Below are positions 44,614 through 55,993 of a stretch of DNA of 60,000 bases, one piece after another. The stretch lies in contig NC_045146.1 in NCBI RefSeq assembly GCF_008831285.2, positions 1,702,001 to 1,762,000 of the forward strand. Reading direction: 5' to 3'. The first letter of the stretch is position 1; each line of letters starts with the position of its first letter. The notes under the pieces were generated by a model. It ran no database searches. It had not been told where the DNA came from and saw nothing but the letters and a program-made list of their open reading frames with translations. The DNA is from Nymphaea colorata. Taxonomy: Eukaryota > Streptophyta > Magnoliopsida > Nymphaeales > Nymphaeaceae. Both the position numbers and the translations under genes were made by a program.

Positions 44614-45045
44614 TACTTGAATCTCATGTATGCACCAATGAAGGAGAAAACTTTGCACTAAAGCAGAAGGAACCATGAAATTCACATCAAAAGCTAGACT
44701 GGTAGCAAAAGGAAAGCTGTAAAGTTGGGCAAAGAAAGTGTTTTAAAATTACTTGAAGTCTTGAATATACTGTTGGTACAAGCCAAAGAAAAAATGTTTT
44801 TGTACTATAAGTAGGAATTAGGACATTTACATCAAGAGCCAGGTTGGTGGCAAAAGGCAACTTGTAAAGAAGTTGAGGCTAAGAAGAAGATTGGCTTAGA
44901 AAGTCTTTTGAAATTTAGTTGAATGTGTTGTATATACCAACTGAAGGAAAAGCTTTCAAATATCAAGTGGGAGATGGGAAATTTACATCACTAATAACAA
45001 AAGGGAAGTTGCAAAGAAGTCAAGCCAAAGCAAAAGACTGGGGCA
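44614..45045 (+). repeat. Decayed tandem array, three units of about 150 bp
   Basis: Three diverged units begin near 44614, 44750 and 44910. Each has a TTACTTGAA-like start, a GAAGGA(G)AAA segment, then TTTACATCA (44681, 44826, 44982) and GGCAAAAGG/AGCTTGTAAAG-like segments, spaced 145 and 156 bp apart. There is no stable reading frame. Origin unknown. Confidence 0.6.
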
Positions 45046-45089
45046 GACCAAGTCTAAATGCTACCACTCTAGACCTTGATCATTTCAAG

Positions 45090-45310
45090 AGTTTTTTTTT
45101 TCTTTTTCTTTTTGAATTTAATGGTGGTTCATTCCACTGCCCTTAAAAGAGGTCACTTGTCTACTTATGTCTGCTCCCTGTGTTTTCACAAAGCATGTTT
45201 TGAGACCTTTTATAGTCTAGAAGTAAAGCGCATTGGGACGTGATGGTGACCACTGTAAGGCTCAAACCTGAGTTCTTAGAAAAGCCGAACCACCTTGCCA
45301 CCCAGTACTC
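45090..45310 (-). mobile_element. tRNA-derived SINE, copy 1
   Basis: On the minus strand the element begins near 45310 with TGGGTGGCAAGGTGG, a good RNA polymerase III box A. About 30 bases on comes CAGGTTTGAGCCTTA, a degenerate box B. A unique body follows and an A-rich tail (AAAAAGAAAAAGAAAAAAAAAA, plus 45090-45112). It aligns closely with the copy at 46707-46900. Confidence 0.72.
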
Positions 45311-45317
45311 TACTAGA

Positions 45318-45344
45318 GTCAAGATCTTAAAAAAAGATCTTGAC
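45318..45344. other. Perfect 11-bp stem hairpin with A5 loop
   Basis: GTCAAGATCTT (45318-45328) and AAGATCTTGAC (45334-45344) form a perfect inverted repeat around five A residues, just beside the SINE head. Role unknown. Confidence 0.7.
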
Positions 45345-46706
45345 GTAAGCTTTACGAACCTTTGGGGCGAGGGGCACATGGGGATGTTACAGCCTCTCTC
45401 TGGAAAAATGATCACTCTCCCAAATGAAAAAGAAGAAAAAAGTGAGGCCCTTTAAACTAACTTATTGATTATGATGGTGATGGTAATATCGATATGATCC
45501 AATTAGATCTTCCTTTTTTTTAGTGGTTTTCTCTTTGCAACGTTTGCATGGTAGTTAATGCTAGCCTTAGGGTATTCTTTTTAGAGGGTTCATTGTTCCC
45601 AAAAAGAAAAATTGACGGTGATATAATCAATGTGACATGCTCTTAGCAAACGCTGGTGGTGTTGGGGGAAAATTTGGAGGCACAAAGTATGCCAAACAAA
45701 GCCATCATAGATCCAGATCCAGAGCACTTTGACCAGACTCACAAGGCACAGTCTGTTGGCTACCCGATGAGATTTTTTTTCTCTTATTTCTTATTTGAGA
45801 AGACCAAGCCCGTGTTGAGAGACTTTATCATTGGCCTGGTAGTATAGAACCCCGAAATTATAAAACCCAGAAGCTACTTTCCTGACCCTTGAGTCATAAC
45901 AAGTGGGCAAGAGCAAGAGGTGGCACTCATGCCACTCAAACCAAAGACCAACCACTTCAGGGGCAGAGTCAAATATTTTTTATGAGGGGACCCGAATTAA
46001 AGTTTCTAAATTTTGACTGAGGCCGAAATATCATTTTACAAGATTTTTATATAGGACAAGTGAAATTTTTTAAAATTTACCACAGACTTGAGTTAGTGCG
46101 TCAAATGATTGGATGGAATGTTTACCAAAATGTGTTTATGACGTAAAAAAGTAATCCTTTCTAATGCAATTGGTTGAAACTAAACAGAAATTTGGTGATT
46201 TGCGTTATATCTGCAATGAAGAATAGTATTCATCAACGTGAAAGGGAAGCCATTATTTGTCGAGTCAACATTTACCAACAATCCCTACAGTATTCAGGTC
46301 AATCCTCTTCATGGGTATTTATTTTATGGGTTTCCACTCAGTAAATAGAGCTCTTCATTCATGGTGTATGAACTGCCCAGCCCACCTATTTGTCAATCAG
46401 CATTGACAACAAGAGGAAGAAGCTAAGTAACACAACTATATATGTAGTCTCATCACTCTTTAATTAAGCAGGTAAAACTTTTCTTCTGAACATGGATCTA
46501 CTGACAGTTCCAATTCATTATAAATGGATTAAACCCACTATAAGATTTCCATTTTATTAGGAAGGTGGCTTATTTTCCTATTTGCATCCTGTGCATTAAA
46601 ATCCCCAAGGATCACCTTATTGAAATCATAACATGATCTTACATAAAGAATAGAAAGTCTAGTTTCTGACCTCCATAACATGTTAGAGTCTTGAAGACAG
46701 TCAAGG

Positions 46707-46900
46707 GTGAGTGGTTTATTCCACCACCCGTAAGAGAGGCCAATGCCTCCCTGTGTGTCTGCTCCCTTGGTTGTCTACAAAGCATGCTTTGGGACCTTTT
46801 ACGGTCCAAAGGTAGAGCACACTAGAACGTGACAGTGACCACTCCAAGACTCGAACCTGAATCTTTAGAGGAGTCGGACCACCTTGCCGCCCAGTTGCTA
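46707..46900 (-). mobile_element. tRNA-derived SINE, copy 2
   Basis: On the minus strand the head CTGGGCGGCAAGGTGG (box A-like) is followed by CAGGTTCGAGTCTTGG (box B-like). The body (GTGGTCACTGTCACGTTC, AAAGCATGCTTTGT, GGGAGCAGACACACAGG) matches copy 1 in order. No A-tail is left. Confidence 0.72.
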
Positions 46901-47100
46901 CCACTCATGTTGCAGCAAACTCTTCAATATAAACTGACCCAAAAATATTCCGTGAATATTCTAAGATAATGAGCATATCAAAAAGCAACATAATCTCTAG
47001 TTTCCAGTCTCACATCAACCTGGCCCCTACGTAGTTAATATCGGATATGAAGATGACACTGGGAATCATCTAAACATCATGTTGAAGTTGCCTTCCAAAG

Positions 47101-47330
47101 CACTAAGTCTCCAATAAAGACAGTCGAAGGGTTGATCTCTTGAAGGATGGTGATGAGTTCCCTCTTGGCAGCCATGCTGTGGACCTGTGGTTGTTATCTC
47201 CTGTGAACAAGAGGTGATTCTCCTCAAATTTTGATCGAGAACCCACTTTGTTATTCTCTATTATACATATTGTACCTCTCTCATCTATATGCATAGTTGG
47301 GGGGTCCTCCAAGTGTCGGCCCTCGTTAGA
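47101..47330 (-). pseudogene. Possible LINE endonuclease fragment
   Basis: On the minus strand a short frame reads MAAKRELITILQEINPS and VFIGD, and in another frame EGNFNMMF. This resembles the end of an L1-type endonuclease (..L.E...P..WLVGGDFNMI). No reverse transcriptase follows downstream. Confidence is low because the match is short and frameshifted. Confidence 0.3.
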
Positions 47331-48690
47331 AGTTAGGGACTTGTGTGGGCAAGTTAAGTCTGGTTCTCATAGCCATCAAATCTTGCAATCTTCTTTGAGG
47401 TAATCACTGGTTCATTGTTAAATAATCCCCATCCAATCGATTCTTGCTAACAAGTGCATAATTAATCGACTACTAGTGTCAAGATTTAATTTTAAACCTT
47501 CATATGAGCTAAATTTTCCATCATCTTCCTCTCTCTCTCAGAGTCCCAAGAAGCTCCTCAGCGTAGGGTTCTCCATTTCCTCACTGTTGGGATCCCCAAC
47601 TTCTTGCACCGTGTTACATGGTGTGCCTAGAGCGATTGGGGCACCTTTTTTGTTGGCTTCTTCAGTCTTCCATTCTATTACCTGAGTTCTTTTCCCATTT
47701 GAGAGATTGAGGTTACCAATGGTATCATTACCAGTAAACAAGTTGCTTCCACATTTTAGACCCAAAGGGGGGTTAAATTTTCTAGAACCCTGGCACTGGC
47801 TCTACATGAACTTGTATTGAACTTCCAGAGAGACTAACATTCATTGTTGTTGCCATATTTCAACTCCATCTTGGACACTAGTTGTAATGTTGGTTCCACC
47901 TGTGCAGGCAATTTAGCAAAAGCTATTCTAGTGTTTGCTTTGGTGAAAGGGTTGACCCCCACTAGCACAACTCCAAACCTTAAGGGGCATGATGTAGCTG
48001 ATTGGGATGATGGGCTGGAGAAAGCTCAGTCATCAGTTTAATTTCCATCAATACTAATCCTTTGGATTACAAATGGTGGCAACGGTACTCTCAAATTGAA
48101 GGGATAGCTATAAGTTCATCTTAGATCCTGAAGCAATCCTAGATTCTGGGAGCAGGCATGGGCGGAGCGAGGATTTTTTTTAGGGACAGGCCAAACGATT
48201 TAACGAACTTATTCGAGTAGAGCCAAACTAAACCTGAATCTAAAAAATACATCACCCAAGTAAAATTTTCAATTTTTGTAATGTAAATTTTTTTTTTCAA
48301 TTAGTTGAGGTGGGGCCACGGCCTAGGCGCCCCCTGGGAGCAGGGAAGGGACTTTGGCCTCTTCTCCCTTGTGTGTGCCACAAGTCTAAGTGGAAATTGA
48401 GGAGACTAATCCAGATAGGCATTTTAATGTTCTCATGCACTGGGATCTATATCCACTTGCCATTGACTCACCACTAAAAGGTTTGCATACTACCCTTCAT
48501 CTTCCCTTCCTAAGAATCTCACAAGTTCCTGCTCGTTCCTCACGAAGACCATAAAAGATCCCCCACCTAAGCAGCAGATTGAGGTCTCAACGTGTATGCT
48601 TCAAATATTTAAAAGCGAACTCATACCGGTACCTACCTTTGATAGACTTTCCACACTACATTCAACTATGGACCACCAGTAGGTTTCTCT
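47331..48690. other. Intergenic region, nothing firmly recognised
   Basis: Short open frames on both strands (47538-47765 minus, 47844-48041 plus) have no recognisable motif; they could belong to the same decayed LINE. A patch at 48300-48340 (GGGGCCACGGCCTAGGCGCC) shares the CCTAGGCGCC word with 490-535 and 4745-4790. Confidence 0.35.
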
Positions 48691-48808
48691 AAGAGGGTGT
48701 TTGGGAACAGGGACATTATATTCACTATGAATGTGTTCCACAAAATAGACACATTCATAGAATATTGCATTCCAAAGAACACAGTGTTCTTATTACCAAA
48801 CATCCTCT
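48691..48808. mobile_element. Short MITE-like element
   Basis: An element of about 118 bp with imperfect inverted ends, AAGAGGGTGTTTGGGAAC and TATTACCAAACATCCTCT, and inner inverted words ATGAATGTGTT and ACACATTCAT. It is non-coding. No clear target duplication. Confidence 0.55.
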
Positions 48809-49986
48809 CAAGGGCATTTGATGGATAAGAGGATCAAGATCAGCAGTTTGTCCTCCACCTTCTATACCAATAAAGCAAGATATCGACGACTAGTTGATCC
48901 CCCCTTGTAGAGCTACAATCTTCGTTCCTTCTCCTCCTGTAGAGACGACGTCTCCGTTGAGGGGGAGGGCAGAGCTCATCGGCCTTTGCTAGGCATGGTG
49001 CCCCTGCTCAGTAACGGCCTCAGTCACTACCTCTTTCTCAAGCCTTCTTTTACAGCCTCTCTCCCTCACTCTATGTTAAGCACATGCATACGATCAAATG
49101 GTTAGTCTAATTATGATTTACTCAAAATAATATAACAAACAACAAGTCTGAATTCAGATGATGTGGACAAGCAAAGAGTAAGGTCAAACATATTAAAAAC
49201 AAGGGTTCATGATGCGTCAAGACCTCATGGGCTAAGAAATCATAATTTCATGTCCAGAAAAAAGGACCGAAAGCATGATTTTTTTTCAGAAGCAAACTTG
49301 ATTAATCCATTTATGCCATCAAATTTAGTGAAACAGCTATTGCCAACTTGGGCACATTGAATCTATGTTTTGACGCAATGAATCTTGTATAGGGAATGTT
49401 GTGTTCCCATTCCGTGTTTGGTTGCACCTACAGGAGAAAGGAGAAAACTCCCCATTGGAGCACAAGAACCAAAGTAATATCCCGCTTTTGTCCAGAAATA
49501 TATCGTGCATTCCAGCATACATTTTAACATGTGATACCCAGAATACATGCCAATCAAATTTTGCAATAAGGATCCTTACAGTGAATACTTATATCGCTTG
49601 AATGATATGATTTCGTAATTGTACAGCTTGGACTCCGATGTATTTTCATTTTTCATTCTGAGATAATGGCAGAAATAGGGGGACCTAACTTGTTCGGTTT
49701 ACTTAATTAACCTGCCGCCAAATCAGTGACAGCAGATCCATGTCTGAGTCAGAGGCGCCAGTTACGTAGTCAAGCAATGCATGCCTTTGATAGGTTGCTG
49801 TTAAAAAATAGCATCTGAAAAGTGGGCCAATCTTAGGTGCAGTCTCAACCGCACCGGTAACAGCTGACAAGTTAAAGAATGAAGCTTCAATTTATTTTTA
49901 CTGAATTTACAACTCCACAAGCAATACACGTGTGCTCAAAAAATGTTGAAGAGAAAAACACAACTGAAATGTTACCAGTCATCAAC
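48809..49986. other. Intergenic region and 3' flank of the glycosyltransferase-like gene
   Basis: No gene is recognised. The part next to 49987 should hold the 3' UTR of the minus-strand gene. Confidence 0.4.
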
Positions 49987-52900
49987 TTAAAAATCATACT
50001 TCGTTCTGCCACTTTTTAAGATAAGGCACATCATGTCTGAGAAGTCAACTGGAGAAGAAGAATTGAAGAAGTTCCAGGATTCAAGCATCAGCCGTTTTCT
50101 TGAACCCTTGAAATGAATGATCTACAAAAGATCAAATAACAAGATGAATTGCAAAACTGCAGTTACAAAGTCACAATGACAGAAAAGAATGAACTATCTG
50201 CAAAGAATAACAAATTGAATTGCAAAATTCCGGTGGATAAATCACAATGCAGTACCTAGTGAAAAAGAAAAAGACAGTAGCTATAATGAACGCAGGACCA
50301 TGCAGCCTTCATTTATTGTGAACATACAATGGCAATAGAAGCCGAGAGATGCATCTCATAACACCAAAAGAACAAATTTTGGATATGTTGCCTGACCACT
50401 TAGTAGTTAGTAGTTAGTACACGCCATTCCAGAGATGATAGTGTACTTAAATACTTTTGAGACATTAATGGGCACCAGCGTTGCATGTGGCCAAATACAT
50501 ATATAGAACTAAGTTATTTGTTTGCATTCTTGATTACTTTGTGTTTAATTATGATAGTGCACCTTTTTCTTTATTTCTTTAAAATTTATCATCAATTACA
50601 TTTCAATTTTAACTAAGTTCCACAATGTGATCTCTTCAATTACATGAATGTAGATCAAGAGCTCACATAGGACATTCACTGCATCCTCTCTCCCTCTCTC
50701 TCTCTCTCTCGCTCGCTCGCTCGCTATATATATAGGGTAGGTCCGTAGACATGCTTTTGACTATTAAGACAACCACCAACTTCATTTAACTGAGATAGTT
50801 AAAAATATTAGGCAATAACAGCTTTCAGCAAATTCCAGGAGCCTACCTTTCCATCTTATGAACAGGTGATATTTAAAAGATACCCATATTATTTCAAATG
50901 AGAAATAAAAGTTGAAAAGCTGACCCATTCAAATTTATAACAGAAGAGAACATTAAAAGGAAATTTTTTAACCCAGGCAGTGGCAAGTAAAAGCCATACT
51001 ATCATAATCTATGATATAACTGAATAGATGATAATAAGGAACAATTTAGCTAAGAGGTCCATGATTTAGAGAAACCAGCTTCTGTTTTCGGGAAGATTGA
51101 CATCAAGAAGTTTATCAAGATCTGACTAAGAAATTAAGCCAGTCATCTGAAGTTGTGTCTTATTCTCTAACCTTTTGTCATTTTAACAACCCTCTTTAGG
51201 ACCATTTTTAATTGAACAATATAGTGAAATTGCAAGCAAAAAAAGTTCATTAAATTAATGCAGGCCCTATTCAGGCAGGAATTTGTGTCAGCAAGGATAT
51301 AAGATAATCATGAACTAGTGAAATATACATGGAATGTGGTACATGTATCAAAGAAGGCACACCTTACCTTTACATCCACAGGCATTCCATGAAACTGTCC
51401 TGCACCTTCAGGTGGTGTCCAGTTGTAAACCAGACACGGTAGAAACAGCACAAATGCCCCATTTATTTCATCGACAAAAGCTTCAGATTTGGTAAATCTT
51501 TTAGAATTGAATGCAGCATGGTCCCTTACAACCCAAGCAAGAGAAAGTTGATCTCCAAGCATGTACGAAGCTTTACTAAATTTGCTCACATAAATCCTCA
51601 GTACTTCTTCTAGAAATGTTTTTGCCCTTCAACAAGAAAGACATAAAATGAAAGCATGAATAAAAGCAGCCAAATATTATAACCAGCAGAAACAGGAAAA
51701 GATGGACATACTTCAGAATTCCTTCACGAGTGCCCCTTACAGCAATTACTCCTGAATTGAGAGGCTGATTTTTATTGTTCCGGAAAGTGAGAGCAAGATG
51801 AAATTGTGGATAGTTCTCAAATATACATCTAAGATCATCAACAATTGCCACGTCTGAATCAGTGAATACAAAATGTGAGATACGTTTCTGCCCATCAATT
51901 TCATCAAGCTTTGCTCCAAGAAAAGCCTCACAACATAAAAAAAAGGACATTAAAAAAAATTAGTCCTAGTGGGAAATGCATAGCTACATATGTGAAACAT
52001 AAGCAAACAATGCAAAATTTGATAGCTAAGTCAACCCTAGGCATAAGTTTATAGGTGTCAGCATATTAATTTTCAACTTACAAGTTTAAGGTGTATTAAG
52101 AATATGCATTTAACCAAAGAATAATAATAATAATAATAAACAAAGATATAAAGGACATTTCTGATTTTAATATTCACTACATAATTACATTATAAAATAG
52201 AAAAAAAAGAAAACAGTTGGTCACTCATTGATCTGTGCCATCATGTACTTAAAAAGTTAAAATGGAAGTATGCTTACTATGTAAGCTTTAATCCTCTGAA
52301 GCATCAAATTCTCCCTTGAATAATTCCCATGGATAGGAAAGACAGATACATCGTTTCTGTTATATGACAGGTCAGAAGCTGGATCTGTTAAAATTATGAC
52401 ATTACTTTGGGGCATTGATACCTGCAAGATTTTATCAAATGAGGATTGAGGAAGGCGGAAATGGATGTCAAGAAACCAAACAAGAAACCTAAATTAATTC
52501 AAGAAACAATGGACAAATATTAACAGGTGATACCAAGAAACCTTTAACAATTACAAGTTTTGAAATGCCAATTTGCAATCTGGTTCAATATTATAGTCAC
52601 CACATGTTGTCAAGCATTAAAGTTGAAAGAGGAAGAAGAAGGGAGAAAAAAGCATAATTACATGATGCCAGCATGACGAAACTAATCAAATTATTCCCGA
52701 AATCAAGAATGAAGCTACTAAAAGTGAATACCTTCTGAATGCTTGACATAGTTCAAGCTATTTGAGTTTTAAACAGAACAGAAGAACATAATAATGTCAA
52801 ACTACAGATGTTGTGTCCAATTTAGTGCAAATCAGAATTTCAAGAATTAAAGAAAAAGGTCGTGAAGAATGAAGTACAACTATTAACACCCAGAAGATGA

Positions 52901-55900
52901 AGTGACTAAACTACTTCCACGTTTTTGCTTAAACCAGTATACCAGCACCTGAGAGGTATACAGCTCATTAAAAGTTTGCTTCAAATTGAGAACCCCACTA
53001 AATTTCTCAAATAGAGTGTTTCGGGCATGCTATTTTGTCTACTGTACTATAATAAGGGACAGCAAGTGCCGTTGAAGGCCCTGAACTAAATCTGTCAGGG
53101 GTGTTTCAGCCTCTATCAGGCATGTTATTTTGTCTACTGTACTATAATAAGGGACAGCAAGTGCCGTTGAAGGCCCTGAACTAAATCTGTCAGGGGTGTT
53201 TCAGCATCTACCAGGCATGTTATTTTGTTTACTCTACTATAGTAAGGACAGCCAGTGTTTCAGGCATGTTATACACTCTTTCTTTTTGGAGAAGAAACAC
53301 TCTTAAAGAGAAAGCTCCTTTTATAAAACCACGAAACTTCTACACAGTATGATGCAAGCAAAAACCTCGAAGGCAGTGGGAAGCCATGTTTATGATTTTA
53401 TGTTCTAAATTGAATGGAATACGTCCAAATTGAAACAAGCTCGTGGCTTGAAATCAAACATTTTTTCAATAGCATGACTACCAAACAATAGAAAGGAACC
53501 CCAGGAGCTAACAATGAAAATTACAAATTTACAAAATAGAAGACCATTTGCTTTCAAGAAATTCAGATATAATATTTTGGTCCATGTCTCGCTTAGACAA
53601 ATGAGTGTGGATACTAGTTATATTCTATGTAAAAAAACTATACTATTGCACCACTTCCATGTGATGCAGAAGCAAGAAGTGGAAATGGTTGCTGTTTGTA
53701 ATATCTCAATCAGGGGATCTATTTAGTCTCATGGTTTTCAACATTCAGTGCCCAAGTTCTTGTCACTTATTACATCATTTATATTTACATAAATGCACTA
53801 CTTTGCTAGAGGGAAAGAAACAAAATTTTACTTGCTTTTAGTTCAACTATAGTGAGGTAAACTAGTTGGACACGAACTAAGCTTGCATTCAGTTCTGCAT
53901 AACATTAGAATTCATAACATGATCACTGATGAATCAAAAGAAAAGTTACCTGGATGAAATTGATGAAAACATTGAGAATTGCCAATGACCTTCCAGCTTT
54001 ATCATATGAGGTGTTTCCAACAGTTACCTTCTCTAAGAACTTCTCGGGTTTGTTTTTCCTCAATAAAGTATTATTATATGCCACAAAAAAGGTGACAATC
54101 GATATGCTTTCTTGAAATTTCAGAAAACGAGGTGAATGCAAACTTGGTACCTTGCTAATCGCTTTAAATCCTGTACCAAACAAAAATTTCTTTCAGTTGT
54201 ATCAAAGTGTTTAGGTGCAATACTGCAGACACAAGAGAAGAGAATGATAGCTAGAATATGCCAGTCCCTAAAAAGGGCATCCCATATCACGAATGAAAGA
54301 AAAGCCATCCTCAATTCAAAGAGCTTATTCATAAACTAGTATGATGTGCAGGTGGTAAAAATAAATAATATGAATAAAATTGGTAAAAAAAATCATATGA
54401 ATAGAATGACTCTGTAATTGTCATCATAAAAAAAAAAAGAACTAGTTCAGGTTTCCAGAAAAAGGAAGACTCCAAATGAGCTGGGTATATGCAAAGAAGA
54501 ATACATTAGTTTTCAACAGTTTTCCTCTGCAAAGAAATGGTTGGACAAACACATTTTCCTTTTTTGAGTGCCAGAAAGTCCAACGTCCCCTACAATCAAA
54601 ATAATAAGGTTGATCTAGGACGTCCATGCCCCAAATCTCAAGGTGTAGAATATGTCCAAACGTGAGTATAACTGTATCTGATTAGAATGCATTCTGGGGA
54701 AACAAAAGCATTTCATAACTTGGGGAACAAATTTATACTGAGAAGCATATAAACTATAAAGCATTTCACATAAGGGAAGAGGAAGGTGCATACCGGAGAA
54801 GTGTAAAATCCTTGAAATTTATTCGTTAGGCTTGTTCAGGAAAATAAAGGTCAGGTTTCTATTTGGTGAAGATGACCTCATTTTACATTATGTTTCTCTC
54901 AAGAAAGTGTATTCATTGTTAGAACAAAAAATTTTCTAGGCTTGTTCAGGGAAATAAAGCTCGATCTTCTATTTGGTGATAGATGATATTGTATATTATG
55001 CTTCTCTCAAGGAAGGACATTATTACACTGTATTCTTCATTCTCGACCTATATTTCTAACAATTTTCCAACTATTCTCCAAAACATTTTTCAAACATTTT
55101 TCAACCATTTTCTAGCTATTTTCTAACAAATTTTCAACCATTTTGTCATAATGACCTCAAAATCGGATCTAGTGTGTATTCTATACTTCTATCTCACAAC
55201 TCCCTCAATCTGATATGTAAAGATCAATTTTTATCTTTTCAGACACTGGATTCCTGGCATTAATCCATTATCCAAACAAGATCCATAATCCATTTTATTA
55301 TGGATGTTGATTCCCTATCCGAATCACTTCCCATCAGAAATTCATGATCTCAGATCACCTTCAGACCTGGATTTAGATCCTATCAAGCCCTAACCCCTCT
55401 TCTATCTGGATCTAGGCTCCATCTCCCAAAAGGAATCTGCAAACCACCCAATCCAAGCTCCCTCTAATCTTCACTTGAATTTTTAACTTTGCCTGGTCCA
55501 ATTTTTTCACTTTTTATGGCCTATTTAAAATATTCGTTAGTATACTTTTATTTGGTCACTTATTATTTTTTTCCTAAAAGGCCTTCTCACAGAGAATCTT
55601 TTTATGGCATGTGTATATTAATGTTTCAAGTATTTATTAGCCCTTAGCAATCTTATTCTTCCATATATATATATATAGGATTCTAGCTCATATTGGAAAC
55701 CAGAAAATCGAAGCGAACCAGTGACATGCATGGCCTTTATCAACCTTTAATAAATAAGTTAAAATATAATATTAAATTTTAATTAATATATTGGTGTCTA
55801 TCAATCCATACCCAATGACATGGGCTGATTTGGCCTCATTTTAGACAATTTCTAAAGCAAGCCATATCAGTTCCTATATTGCACCAACAATCTACCAATA

Positions 55901-55942
55901 CGATGTGTATCTGCTGTCAATATGCACCAATATTGACAAAAG

Positions 55943-55993
<51 letters not shown>

